Shown: positions 24,501 to 39,500 of the stretch, in pieces
Numbering within the stretch: position 1 is the first letter of the stretch
Layout of the letters: the number at the start of each line of letters is the position of its first letter
Assembly: GCA_033961575.1 (NCBI GenBank)
Contig: CM066738.1
Span: 69,735,478-69,799,477, forward strand
DNA length: 64,000 bases
Origin: Aselliscus stoliczkanus
Taxonomy: Eukaryota; Chordata; Mammalia; Chiroptera; Hipposideridae
Reading direction: 5' to 3'
The notes under the pieces: generated by a model
What the model was told of the DNA's origin: nothing
Databases searched by the model: none
The model's input: the letters and a program-made list of their open reading frames with translations, nothing else
Translations under genes and position numbers: made by a program

Positions 24501-27500
24501 GGAGTGGAATCAATGGAATTGTAATAGATATGTATGATATGGGGGGGCAGGGAGTGGGGCGGTGGATTGGGGGAGGTGAGTTGTCACTTTTTGAGGAGTA
24601 AATAGTATAACTATTGCACTGTTTTGTACACCTGAAACTAATAAAAAAAAAAGAATTCAGTGCATTCATACCCACATCCGTTGGAGCTGTTGTTCTAATG
24701 AGGGTAGAGGGAGGAGGGAGACATTATTTTTGGAGTATTTAGGAAAGGGCAGACCTGGGTTCAGTAGGAAGGTTTCGGGTGTGGTAAAGGGAATGCCAGA
24801 AGGTCCAAGTCTGACAACTGAATTTTGCCTGGCTGGCAGGCCCTGCCCTATACCCGCCTCCTCTCTCTGATCATGGGGGGCGGGGGGCAGGAGGGGGAGT
24901 GTATCCTAAATGCCTTCTGAATGCCCCCTTCAGAAAACAGGGCTCATGAGGGTAAAGAGCACTACATCTCTCCTACCCTATTAGCTTCCATGAAAAAGCT
25001 AAGGTGGAAAAGCTCAGCAGAAAACAAGAGCAGATTTCTCTAGTTCTGAGTCCTTAATTAACCACCCATTATCTTGAGGTTGAGGCAAGAACTCTCTGGT
25101 TGAAAACCCTCAATGCTTGACCACTGCACTGTACACCTGAAGCTGAAGCTGAATAATATTGTATGTCAACTATAATATATGTGTGTGTGTGTGTGTGTGT
25201 GTGTATTATTCACGGGATATGGAAGTATAGTATAGAGAATAGAGTCAATGCAATTGTAATAGAGGGGCAATAGATTAGGGGAGGGGGATTATCATTTTGT
25301 GAGGGGTGAAATGTATAATTATTACATTGTTTTGTACACCTGAAACTAATAATTTAAAAAAAGGAAAAAGAAAACCCTCTTTATCTCTACCCCAAGATTT
25401 TCAGCCTGACTTGATATAAAACCAGTGCTGAAAAACAGCCTACCCAACAGTTTGAGTTCCTGCCCTAAGACCACTAATCATCTTTATGATCTCAGACCTG
25501 CCATTCCACTTCTTCAGAGGCATCCTCATTTACAAAATGAGGTTTTAGGGTTAGAGGATCTCTGGAGCAGAGCTATTCAAAGTGCCAGTCCAGGATGAGG
25601 TGAGGTACTGACAGAATGGAAATCAGCACGCTGCTTCTCTCACCAGGAGAGTATTGCTACGGGAAAAAAAAAAAAAAAATCAGCTCACTTAAGAAGTGTA
25701 CTTGGAACATTAGAAGTTGGTTGCTAATTTTAATTGCAGCCCCTCATCTTATCAGAGGCTGTTCTTAGGTAGTTTGAGAAGCGGAAGTTAGCTCACAAAC
25801 CACACATTGAGTAACACTGCTTTAAAGTATCTTCCTGCATTCACTCCCCCTGTTGGCCCTCCCTTACCTGCTGAACAAGCTCTTATTTGAACTGGAAAGT
25901 GTCAAAAGAAGGCTTTTTAAAAAACAGCTACATGAGACATGATTCACATACCAGAAAATTCACCCATTTAAAGCGTACAATTAATGGTTTTTGGTATATT
26001 CAGAGTTGTTGAAACACAACTACAATATTAGAACATTTTATCACCCCAAAAAGAAAATCCCTACCATTGGCAGTCACTCTCCTTCCCGTAGCCTTAGGCA
26101 ACCACTAATCTACTTTCTTATAATCTCTATGGATTTGCCTAGTCTTAATATTTTACACAACTGGAATCAGCAATATGTGATTTTTTGTGACTGGCTTCTG
26201 TCACTGAACATAATGTTTTCAAGGTTCATCCATGCTATCGCATGTATCAATACTTCATTCCCTTTTCAATGTTGAATAATATTCCATGATATCGATATGC
26301 CATAATTTACTTATCTATTTGTCCACTGATGGATATCTAGGTTCTTTCTATCTTTTGGTTTATATGAATAATGCTGCTATAAATATTTGTATATAAGTTA
26401 TTGTATGTACATATATTTTCATATCTCTTGGGTATATATCTAGGAGTGGAATTACTGAGTAACACAGTATCTCAATGTATAACTTTTTGAGAATGCCAGA
26501 CTACTTTCTTTGTTAATTAAAAAATTTTTTTTCGGGGCCAGCCGAGTGGCGCAGTGGTTAAGCGCTAGCTTGGGACGCCAGCAGCCCCGGTTCAGGTTCC
26601 ACATATGAGGGCCAGTGACACTGCCCTCAAAAAAAAAAAAAATTTTTTTTTACATTAAACATTACATTAGTTTCAGGTGTACAGCATAATGGTTAGACAT
26701 TCACATAACTTACAAAGTGGGAGGGTTTTCTTACTGGGCCTAGGGACACAGAAGTCTGTGTGATCCTATAACCAAAAGGAAGGGACCACTATGTAGCTTC
26801 CAACAAACTCAATTTTGGCTGAGTTATTTGTAAGTTATGATTCCTAAACTAAGCTAGGAACATGGCAGTTCACAAAGCAATCATTCATATTAGGGAATTT
26901 GTAAATAACTTTCTGGAGTCCTATCCTTGAAAACCAATTTGTAGAGAGCAAGAAAAGGTACCATCTACTCCAAGGACTCCAAGAACCCTGCAGAAATATC
27001 TAAGGATCAGACTACCAAGACTAGGACTATCTATCTACCACGGCTAACAGCCCCGGGGAGGGCAATGTGCAGGCTTCTCATTTCCTAGAGAGCAAGGCTT
27101 TTGGCTTTCCCTCAATCCTGCAATGACTAATTGGAAATGAAGACAATATGGTGGTGGAAAATTGTTTTGTTGTTTTTAATTAAAGTTTATTTGGGTGACA
27201 TTGATTAGTAAAGTTACATAGGTTTCAAGTGTATAATTCTGTTATACATCATCTATATATATCACATTATGTGTTCACCACCCAGATGGTGGTGGAAAAT
27301 TTATACTTTATTCTGCTTTTCAGAAGCCACAGTAAGCCCTATAAATTCTAATATATAACCAACATACTTCAGCAAAACTTTTACTTTTGCATTTCTTCCA
27401 CTCCTAGGAGAACTGCTTACTCTAAATCTCTAAATTCCATTTCACCTTTTCTGGCTCTTTTGGGTTCATTTCAGTTACAGTCTGTTCCTTCCTGTTTGAT

Positions 27501-27512
27501 CTTTGCTGATTC

Positions 27513-27572
<60 letters not shown>

Positions 27573-30500
27573 AATGTCTACCCTAAGGTCTTACTTACCC
27601 TGAGTCTGAGATACATTAAATCCTTTCTGGAACAAGGTGAGGTATAAATAAACATGGAGTTCCTCTAGTCTGAAACAGTAATTGTTCAAGGCTCTAAGGC
27701 AGACAGGAAGGGTTATCAAGGGATCTCAAAATCAAAGCTAGTTTTAATAATTAATATTGGCATCTCATTTTTGTGATCCATTAGGGTATAAGAAGTATAT
27801 ATTCAATTATAATTAATTTACTCCCTTAAATTTGTTTTTTAAAGCAGTTGTTCTAAAAGAATATAATTATAATTACATTTTGGTCATTTTACATCCTTAT
27901 TTTTTTCTTAAATTAGGTCACATTAGCCTTTATGATACAGATATTTGCTGGGGGGTACTTAATCAGAACTTAACCCAATGTACTATATAAGAATCCAGAA
28001 ATCAAGCTACTCTTATCTTCTTACGTAGAGCTCAGTGTTTAAAATTAAAAACAAATACAAAACAACTATATATTATCCCTTTGTAAAAACTCAAAGTGTT
28101 GGAGATTTTTCAAATCCAATTAAAGTTTATGGCTAAAAGTTACCAGGTTGCTCCCTTTCAAAGAAAATTTCCAACTAACTTTAAGTGCTGAGATAAGAAG
28201 GTTTTTCAGGGCTGGCCAAGTGGCGCGTTGGTTAGGAGCTGGCTTGGGACGCCAGCTCTGAGCAGCAGGGCCCGGGTTCGGATCCCACATAAGGGCCAGT
28301 GACACTGCCCTCTATAGCTAAGGTGGTGAACAACAGCTCCACCTGGTTGCCTCTATAGCTAAGATGGCCGGTGACAGTGTAGGCTGCAGCCACAGGCCTG
28401 CCATAGGCTGCTAGGAGCCGACAGCTCTTCAGTGTCTGACAAGGTCACATTGCCCTGCTCAGCATTGGATATTAGGAATGCTGCCTTATGGTTGGTCATG
28501 TAATATCTCCTGCCTCTATGAACCCATATGCCTTTCCTCCTATAGGAGACAATACACTCACTGCATTTGTGACAAGTTCCTGTGGTACCCTGATGATAGC
28601 TGGTTGTGTAAGTCAACGACAGGGCAAGATTTCCTAAAGAAAAGGAAACTCCCTAAAACAGGCTACAACCCGAGAGGACCCCTGAACTGACTGAACTTTT
28701 GGGGACTCAAGCCCCTTGGAAACTGAGGCACAACACATAGGCCAAAAACCCTGCCTGTGAAAAGCTGATGCATTTGCCTAAGGGCCCTGCTGTGAATAGT
28801 CTCCTTGAAGATTAAAAGTCTTCAGGCCATGAGAGTTCTGGTAAGAGGTGACTTGCTGACCATAGGGTAAGTTAATCAACAGCCTTGTTTGAATTATTTG
28901 CCTAGTGCATTGTTGTAGCAACGGATACTGTAGCTTTGACTGAGAAACAGACACTACCCTCTATTGTAAATATGTAGCCCTCCATAGGAGAAGAGATGTT
29001 TAAGACTCCCTTTAGCTACTAAGTATTGTATTTACATAGGAATAGATTTTAGATGCTTTTACCCTAAACACAGCCACTCCTAGTCTTTTTAGTATATGCC
29101 CTGTGAGTCTAGCTGCTGGAATTTGGGATAATGGCTAGGTAGTCATGGTAACCATATAGGCGATATATAGAGATATATAGAGATAAGTGAATCCTTAACA
29201 TAGAATAGGCCAGTGGACCACGGAGAGAATAATTTCAGGGAAGTAAAGACTGAGTAAATCCTGGGAACTAGAAACCACCAAACTCATGTGAAATGCTTTG
29301 TGATTGAGATAATGGTCAAGAATCCCTATAAAAAGAACATGGTCTGGCAATAAAGTGGGACGCTTCTTCTCTGAAACTCCCCACCCCCCCCACCCCCCCA
29401 CCCCGTGTCTCCACTGTCTCCCTTCTTTATTTTCTTCCCCCACCGACACCATCTCCACCTGAGGGAAACCCTGGACTGCGGAGGCTGTGAGTGGCTGGCA
29501 GCCAGCATGAGCTGCCAAGAGCCACTGTGAGCAGCCATCCAGAGGCCAGCGACCGCTCTGCCTCACCCGGGAAGAGTGCAATGCAATACCAACATGGGCC
29601 AGTGAAGCAACGTCCTCCACAACTAGACTGAAGAACAAAAAAAGGACCGCAACTTGTCTGTTCCCCTCCCCCTATTCCCCAATAAAATCTTTTTTTTAAA
29701 AAAATAAAAGGACTGGTCGAGTGGTGCAGTGGTTAAGCGTTGGCTTGGGAAGCCAGCAGCCCTGGTTCAGTCCCACATATGAGGGCCAATAACACTGCCC
29801 TCAAAACAAAAAGGTTTTTCAAGTTTCCTTCTTATCTTTCTCTCTCCTTCTTCCTATTTGTTTTTTTTAAGATGCTACCCATAGACCTTTCTCCCCTTGT
29901 CTCTACAAACTGTCCCTCAGCAATCTCAACCACTCTTAAGTTCCAATTCCACTTGTGCACTGACAATGTGTTTCTTTCTGTAGCCTATACATCTCTCCCA
30001 AGGGCCAGTCTAGTATATCCAACTGTTTCCTAAAAATTTCCACCTGGATGATCAAAAGCACCCTAAACATTTAAAACTGAATTTATTTTTATTACACCAA
30101 TATCTCATAAATTCTCCTAAATTTCTTATTTTGGCAAATATCCTTTTACCAGTCTGCCAAGCTAGAAATGCCAACCTTGATTCCCTTATCTTAGCTTCCC
30201 ACAATACAATTAATATTCTTTCTGACCCATGGATATCCCTCATTTTTGTCTTCTTCTCATCTTCCCTTCTACCTCCTTTCAAACACTGGATAATCTACAG
30301 TAAGTGCTTTCTAACTGGCCTCCTAGCATCTAGGCCCTTTTCTTCCTCCTCTTTTCTACTCGCTGCTTTAAGCTCTGTTTCTGAAAAACATGACAATGAT
30401 TAAATTATTTCATAAATCAATTATAATCAATAAAGCTGAAATTTTTTTTTAATGTCAATGGTTTGATACTAGGTTCCTGGAGATTCTATACTAGGTTCCT

Positions 30501-33500
30501 GGGGATTCTATACATGACTCTTCAAAATTTGGCCCTAACCCTTCTAGAAGAATTCCGGTCAGTTCCTGAATAATGAGAGGGAGTATAGCATAACGGTCAA
30601 GAACATAAGCACATAGTCAGATTACCTAGGTCTGAATCCTGGCTCTGAATTTCTTGGCTAGGGCAAGTTTTTAACCGATCTGTGGCTCATTGTTTTCATT
30701 TGGAAATTGGGATGATGGTGGCTATGCTTTCTTAAATTATTGAGTTGTTTCTCTTGTTGAATATTAAGTACTAAAAGACATAACTGATATTTCTAATGAC
30801 TCAATAAACATTAGATAGAATTATCGTCATTATTATCCCTCCACAAATAAGTACTTGCTATACTCTTTAATACCTTGCTCTTTATGCTGAGAAAACTTCT
30901 CTATCCCCTCTCCTGGTTCAATACCATAACCTTTAAGACCCAACTCAAATTTACCTCTACTTATGTATTTCCACCTTCCTCAGGCAGTTAGTTACTCCAT
31001 CTCTTTATGCTCTGTAGCCTTAATAAATCTTCTCAATTACACTTAGCTCTGTATTGTACATATTTTTATGTATCTGACTCTCTCCTGCAACATAAGTTAA
31101 AGCTGTTAAGACTTAGGGTTGTGTCTAATAACATGTACACTCCTCACCCTACTGTCTCATACAGTGCCTGATTTCCTAATGTCAACAGAAAAGGGGTCAC
31201 ATGTTAAATCTGACAAGCTCGGGCAACTGAAAATAATCACAGAAGATGGCTGTGAACATGAAAATTCTTAACAAAGGTGGACCATGGAGGGAAGTCACAT
31301 CCTTGACAAAGGTCAATCTTTATCTTAAGCCTGTCTGTCTTCTTTTTGCATCTAAGATAACATACTCTTACAATATCAGAGTAATCTCTTTTTCAGGACC
31401 CCCCAGGGGGAACAACTCACCACACCAGAGCAGGAAACAAACTACAAAGTCCCTCATTGTTACCTAGTTCCCCAAATACTAGCTGTAAAATGCTATTAAT
31501 GATGCTGTACTCACCAAAGTAAAAGAAGTGTGTGTCTCTCAATTTTACTTCTTATCCAATCCCAGAGATTCCCCTGCTTTGTTTTCTCCCTTAATCTACA
31601 ACCATTGGATTTCATGCAACCTTTCCTCCTTTGATTCTATTGTATAAAATAAGTTGCAAAATGGCCATTTTCTGGAGCATTTCTCAATCCGTTGAGATTT
31701 TGCTTCTCGGCAATTGTCATCAGTTTGGCTCAAATAAACTCATATAAATTTTCTCTTAGGCTGGATATTTTTTGTCAACACTAGGCATACAACATAGTCT
31801 TGCTGAATGAACAGATCTTTGTCCCTCATTTATGGGACCTAATGGAGTTTACTTTACAGCATGTTATTTCCTTGAGAGCCTCAGGCCATGTTTTCCCCCT
31901 CTTTGGGTCCTTGAAGCACCTAGGTAGGTACACAGCAGACAAAAGCTGCTCAAAAACAATTAGCTTGGTCCAGGACCACAGTAACAAATTCAGACATTTC
32001 CCTTTGGAGTACTACCATCTGTCCACAAGCTTCCTAAAGGGCTGGATAAATAAGGAAATGTGAACCTTCATATCAAACTATTTATTATGAGGCACTTGGG
32101 TAAGACCATAAACACTTTATAACTTTAGCTTTTGAAATCATATTGATCTTGATTCTTCCAGGGCCTAAATCACTTTAAAGCCAAGGGAAAGAGCTTCCTC
32201 CCACCATGTTCTCGTAAAGTACCAACATTTGTGGCATGATTGTAAATTTTTATATCCAGCATGACTGACTCATTTATAGTCTTAATAACATTCTCTATCA
32301 ATGACCGAAAAAAAAAAGTTTCTTTCCATTCTGATAGAATTACCTTTGACGCATTGAAGTGGTGAGGGACGAATAGTTGAAAAGCTTCAAGAAAATTCAG
32401 TGAGTGCAATATTTCTCACTCCAATTCACTGGTTTAACACTATATAGAATGATGATTTGTTTCCTAAGAGATGGAAGAACTTATAGCCTAGCAAAAACTT
32501 TAGGGGTTAGAGGAAAAAAAAAATGCCGATTTAAAATATTTTCTCTATGTAAACTTTGGTGGGCAAATAGTCATATAATATAGTCAATCCAATTCATGAC
32601 AAAAGTAAATTTCTTAAGTGAGAAAAATTATTACTGTACTGGTTAATTTGTTTTGTACTAGTTAATTTTTAAAGAAAATGTGCTTTGCATTAAAATGATG
32701 TAGATAAACATTTATTGATGTTAAAGTATAGTAAGTACAAAAGTTGTTGCAAAATAGAACCTTAAATTTTATAAAAATAAAAATAAATTACATATTTTTT
32801 ATTTAAATATAAGATCTGAATGAATATAGACTAAGGGGATTACTCTGGTTGCATAATTATGGGTCAAGAAAATTTCCTTTTTTTTTTTCTCCCCACAATG
32901 AACTTGTATTGTTTATATAAAAAGAATTAAATAAAAAATAATGTTTTTCAGTATGACACTGGAAATGATGCTTTTAAAAATTAAGCTGTTATTAATTTAA
33001 ATTTACTTACCAAGAGATTCTCCCCTGCCACTCCTCTGTTGTTAAAAACCACACATCTAAAGACCAGGAAAAATTTTTGTTATTTTCACACATGATTCTC
33101 GCTCACAATATAATATTAAAATCACCTAACTAGCACTGTTTTAGAGTACTAAAAGATTTTTTAAAATGTGTTCCTAGACATAAGACTGCTTGACAATTTC
33201 ATGTAAATGTACTAAAATACATTTCCAGTTCTCTAAATTCAATATATGGCTTCAATTCAGAAAACTGTATATTGAAGTGATGTTAAATTTTCCTACCAAA
33301 AGCAGAATATTTACAACTTCTTCCTATGTATATGCGAGAAGCCTCGTATCTTAGATGGTAGGATGGGTCCTCACTATGTTTTGACTGGGTGTTCAGTTGA
33401 TTTAGGGGAGGAAAGACTACCTGTGTTTTCTAAAATCCTGTTTGCCTCTCCTTGGTCTGTGGTCACATGTAAAGGGCTTAGAGCAGTGCTGGCTCATGCT

Positions 33501-36500
33501 AAGTACACAACCACAGTTAGCTATCAGTATCAGGATAGTTGTAGTGCTATGTATGCTAGCTTTAAAAAGTCATTCTGGGGCCGGCTGAGTGGTGTGGTGG
33601 TTGAGCGCTGGCTTGGGACGCCAGCAGCCCCGGTTCGGGTCCCACATACGAGGGCTGGTGACACTGCCCTCAAAAAAAAAAAGTCATTCTGCATTTAAAA
33701 TATTTAACTCTCCTTAAACTTCCAGTCAACCATAACCCCTGTGGACTGAAAAGGGGCCACATGTTAAATCTGACAAGCTCAGGAGAGGATGGCATGAACA
33801 TGAAAATTCCTAACAAAGGTGGGCCATGGAGGGAAGTCACATCCTTGGCTAGTAGCTTCCTAGACAAAGGTCAATCTTTATCTTAATTCTGTCTGTCTTC
33901 TTTTTGCATCTAAGATAATATACCCTTACAATATCAGAGTAATCTCTTTTTCTGGAACCCCCAGGGGGCACAACCCACCACACCAGAGCAAGAAACAAAC
34001 TACAAAGTCCCTCATTCTTATCTAGTTCACCAATACTATCTCTATGTGCTGCAAAATGCTATTAATTATGCTGTACCCACCAATGTAAAAGAAGTGTATA
34101 TCTCTCCATTTTACTTCTTATCCAATCCCAGAGATTCCCCTGCTTTGCTTTCTCCCACCCACTTAATCTACAACCATTGGATTTCATGCAACCCTCCTCC
34201 TTTGATTTTATTGTATAAAATAAGTTGCAAAATGAACATTTTATGGAGCATTTCTCAATCTGTTGAGATTTTGCTTCCTGGCTGGCAATTGTCATCAGTT
34301 TGGCTCAAATAAACTCGTATAAAGTTTCTCTTAGGTTGGATATTTTTTGTAGACACCTCAGATACATGTTTTTTACCATCCTCAAATAAAATCCTGACTT
34401 GTGTCTGAATAGGTTCTCTTTGATTTAGTGAATCAATATTCATATCAATGAAAATTCACTTTGTTTTTTGACTGTTTACTTAGCCAGTCAATCAAGGTTC
34501 TAATTTCTTTCTTTCAGGATGCTACTGATCATTGCATGGGCTCTAAGCACCGATGAGCTGACAGGCTTACAGAACATTCAACAACTCTGACTCTCTGCTC
34601 AGGGGGGTTAGATTTCAATGTGATATTCAGGATATGTTTCTGCAAAGGAATTCTTTCTTGCATCTGAAAGGTCATAAAGAGAATTTTATTAGGTCTAACT
34701 GAAAGAAGAGAAATGTTTAACAATCTCAGCATTCTAATTTGAGAAAAAGCTAGAAATACCACATTTTATTAACTAGTCAAAGGAAGATCTTTAATATACT
34801 ACTGAAGTAACAGGATCCTCATCTACTAGCCCCCACCCCTGGCCTCTCTATTATTAAAGAATTGTTAGAATTTCCCTTAGACTGACCAAGAATAGATTCT
34901 TTAACTGCTTGCTACATTCCATAAGTTTTAACTATCTCTTATCTAAATGTGACAATAGGCCAGTTGTGCCTATCCAGATAAGTACCACAAGGTCAAACTG
35001 CCTATGTGACATAGGTCAGCTGTGCCTCTTGTCCCGATGGGAACACAAGGCTGAATGGTTTCCACCAATTAATTGTTGCTTATTTATGACCCCTGTAAAT
35101 TTCCTTGCTTGCTACATTTTAATGCTATCACACTTGCTTACTATATTTAGTATTGTCAATATAATTAGCTGCTGTCTATTGTATGGCTTTTTGTAACTTA
35201 CTTGATATAACTGGTGCTGTCATAGGATTTATGGAAACTATCTGTAAATTGTAATTTACTTTGCTTACAATTTCTGTCTATAAAAACCCCTCTTTTGTTT
35301 GGGGCTGTGGGTTTATTCAGGGCATGAGCCCGCTCACAGTCGCTGGCTAATAATAAACTCCAAACTTATTAAAAGGACTCTGTTTTGGTTTGTTCTTACT
35401 TGCTGGGTATAACAGTATAAAAACATGAAGAAAAGTTAGAGTAGGGTCAGTTAGTTCTTGATCTTTTCTTGCCAAAAAAATGGCACGACACCCCAGACAT
35501 AAATAAAATTTAAGTTAGCCACTTGTATTTACTTGCATAAGAACCTAAGTTACACAGGAATTGAGGCTAAAATTAATTGTGTCCTTGAACTTTGAAGCTC
35601 CTAGTCATTCAGAAAAGAACCACTTTTGGAGTGCAAACACTACATAAGGATAAAAATGGCTTCTGGGGCAAGCTATCACCATGTGACTGTCACTGAGAGA
35701 AAAGAACTAGTGAGAGAAAAGAAAAAGATGATCTGCAAACTCATGAAAATGCAGCCTATACACCTGGGATTTCCTTACAAACTGCAAACTGGGATATTTG
35801 CACTTTTCTTCAGGCAACTTTGAAAAGTGAATCACAGCTCTAGTATCTCTTCCTAGAGGAAGAATTGTACTGACCTCTCCATAGACCTTTGTTCTTATCC
35901 ATTAGGCCAAACTCTTTTTTCATAGACCTTTGTTCTTGACAATGTTCAATCAGTAGCAATCATCATTATATGTATACTTATAGCCTTGGAAATGGGGCAG
36001 AGAGGTAAGGAGGAATGAAGGAGCAAAGCAGCTGTAGAGGAAGGCAGAATGAAGGCTGCCATTCTGTCCCTTAATCCCACTCCAGTTGGTGATAAGCAAC
36101 TAGCCTCTTTAATTTAACTTCTTTTCTGCCCTGGCAGTCATCATGGAAACCCTTACACATAAAGCTAAAAGAGCTGGTTGTGAAATGACAAGAAAAAATT
36201 TCTGAGATATTCTACATTAAAATTACAGTGGACAAGGGTGGAAGGAAGAGATGCAAAGGGGTTAATCAGTTAACTACTGTGAAAAACCAACAAGACACTG
36301 CTCACACTCAGTATATTACCGAAATTATTATGTGTATGTTAATTATTAAATTAACTTCCAGGTGGCTATTTCTGGGATTATCTAAAAAGACAGAATAGCC
36401 AGGTGTAAGTCAAATCTGAGGAGTCTCTGCTTCTTGTTCACATATGAGCTTTACAGACTGTGATGTGGACTCTGTTGTGCCTATGCCAGAACTAGCCCTG

Positions 36501-39500
36501 TTACTGGCCAACTGAGCAGCACACCAACCCCACACCACTGAGAAACTTTTATGTTTTCTTTCCTATAGAAATGTTAAGTATAGAAATATTAAGTCTCCTC
36601 CATAGTTCTTTAGTTTCTTAACCCTTGGCTTTGATTACTCTTCTAACCAGTTTGTGAATCTTAGACTAAAGATTCCCCTTGCTTCTTGATTGTTTTGTAA
36701 ATCAGTTTCTGAATCCTAAACAATAGAAGACTCCTACCCCAGCTTTGGATAACTACTTGAAAGCCTTCCTCCCTTTGAGCCTTTTGAGCCTCACCTTTCT
36801 GTGTGGCCTCTCCAAACTCTTTGGAATGTAATTTCTAATAATGGGCCTTGAGCCATTCTCTACTGCTGGAGCCTACTTCTATTTCTTTGAAATGTACTAT
36901 CTATTCTAATAAACTACTATTACTCTGGTATCTCGTTCAATTCTTTGCTCCAGTTGCCAAGGACCTGGACTTTGAGCCAAGAAGGGCCAACTCTCCAACA
37001 GCCCTACTTCACCTATCCGCTTTGTCTGTAGCTAATATAAATTCTTTCAGAATGTCTTAACATCTTTCTCTTCCCTACTTGATGCATAAAAACACTTCCA
37101 AAACTTAGGAATGACAGACATGTTTGTCTTTTATACTTAGCCATGCTGCTGGTGGTTCAGACTTTATGCCGCAGGACTAGTCTTCTTTTTTTTTGCTAGC
37201 AATGGCCTAATAAATCCTTTTTTAAAAAAAAGACTTTCAGGCATGGAAGCTAAAATTTTTGTTTAACAGAAACAACTATTATTCCTAAGACATTCGATAA
37301 GCCTCTGTTAACTTTATAATAGCTCTCTTCAAATCATTTTTAGTTTCTCCCAAACAACTTCAAATGGTATCTATATGAGAAAAATCATTCTGCAAAACTT
37401 ATTTTTCTGTATATTTTAACTACTTAAATTTTCTTTTCTAAACAGGGAAATTATAAAGAGAAGAAATACCAAATAAAGAATAAATCTGATATTTATTGTC
37501 ACAAGAACTCCCTGTGACAATAGAATCTTATTGTCACAAGAACTCCCAGTGACAATACATTAACCAGGGAAGCAGGTGAGTCTACTTTAATGAAGATAAA
37601 TAAAAGACAGAGACATACTTGCAGCACAGGATTTTTCAACCTCTAGCACTATGGACATTTTTTTTTTTTAAGCTTTGCCATCCTGCCACCTGTTGGCAGC
37701 TCAGCAGCAGCTCAGCTTGGGCTGGGCATGGAACTGATATCGCTCAGAGCTCAGCTCGCACCCTTGAGGGAGCTCTTAACCAACTGAGCCACTCGGTTGG
37801 CCCTTATTATGGACATTTTGGCTCAAAGAATTCTTTGCAGTGGGGGCCGTCTACAACCTCCTTATTTAAGAATCACAGTTACAGGGCCGGCCGAATAGTG
37901 CATTGTTTAAGAGCTGGCTTGGGACACCGGTTCTGAGCAGCAGGGCCCTAGTCCGGATCCCACATGTGAGGGCCAGTGATACTGCCCTCTGCGGCTAAGA
38001 TGGTGAACAGCAGCTCCACCTGGGACTGGGCTGCTGTGAGTCGCTGGCGAATGCACAGTTGCAGCCCCTGCGGCAGTGGGCTGCCATGGGCTACAGTGAG
38101 TGGCCGGCAGGAAACATGAGTGGCCGGCAGGTGGTGTGAGCTGCCAAGAGCTGCTGTAAGTGGACGTCCAGAGGCCGGTGACCGATCTGCCTCACCTGGG
38201 AAGAGCGCAATGACGATACCAAAATGGGCCAGTGAAAGCAATGTCCTCCATGGGCCGGCCGAGTGGTGCGGTGGTTAAGAGCTGGCTTGGGACACCAGCA
38301 GCCCCGGTTTGGATCCCACATATGAGGGCCAGTCACACTGCCCTCTAAAAAGAAAAAAAAAAAAAAGAAAAGAAAAGAAAGCAATGTCCTCCACAACTAG
38401 ACTGAAGAACAAAAGGACAGCAACTTTTCTGTTCCCCTCCCCCAACTCCGCAATAAAATCTTAAAAAAAAAAAAAAAGAATCACTGTTACAGTGGGATGG
38501 AGGACCAGATAGTCTTGAATCTGCTCAAGCCCAGTGATTTATCAGAATAAAGGGATTTTTATCAGATGAGCTTAAATATTTTCCAGTTCTAAGATACCAT
38601 AAGTCTTTGAGTCTAAGGATAGAAATAAGTCAGCAAAAAATGGAGTGAGAGAACATTCAGAGATTACTACACTGATTTCAGATAATAACGACAACAGATA
38701 TTTATTAGTGTTTGCTATGTGCCAGATCATGTTCTAAGCACTTTACATGAATATTACTATTGGAATGACTCATTCATTAAAAAATTTAATAAACAGAATA
38801 GTTACTGAACTAATTTTAAGATTGAATTAGAGCTTATAGGAGAAAAATGAAATAAAAATATAAGGTTTCTGGCCACAAGGAGAGTAAAATCTAATTAGGC
38901 TGAAAAGAAATGCACCATATTTTCAGTTGAGTGACTACAAAAGTGATATCATAAGGCAGTTTATAATTCAATGTCCAATGAGTTACATAGATAACCAAGC
39001 TTTATGATGTCAGGGTGGGCAAAATGATTAGGAAACGATTCATGGAAAAAGCAGATAAACCTTATGCTGAGACTTGAAAACAGTAAAGATTTCTGCAGAA
39101 GAAAAGTGTGAGATATAATAATATGAGTTGAAGGGAGCAATGTGAGCAAAGATATAACGTAGGTATGTATAAAACTTTCTAAAGGATGACAAAATAAATC
39201 ATCTTAGGTGAAACATGCTACATACAGGGTAATGGTATAAAATGAGGATGGAAAAATAGGTTAGGACCACAATAGGGATAGGGTACAGAAATGTCAGAGT
39301 AGATCTTATTGGGCCAACCCTTCCATAGAATAATAACTATAAACTCTTAACAAATTATAAAGGCAATGGAGAACAACCAAAAGCAGGCAGAAACTGAATG
39401 GGAGTTGACACTTGGAAGAAGAATATGGCACTGGGTGAGTTTCTTATTTTTATAACTTTTTGCCTGAGAGAAGGCACTAGTTGGTATTACTCAATAATGG

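Noticed and set aside
28478..28690. 70-codon ORF inside the class-II-like LTR as a viral accessory gene
   Set aside because: Short, no recognised motif, and the element is an old solo LTR.
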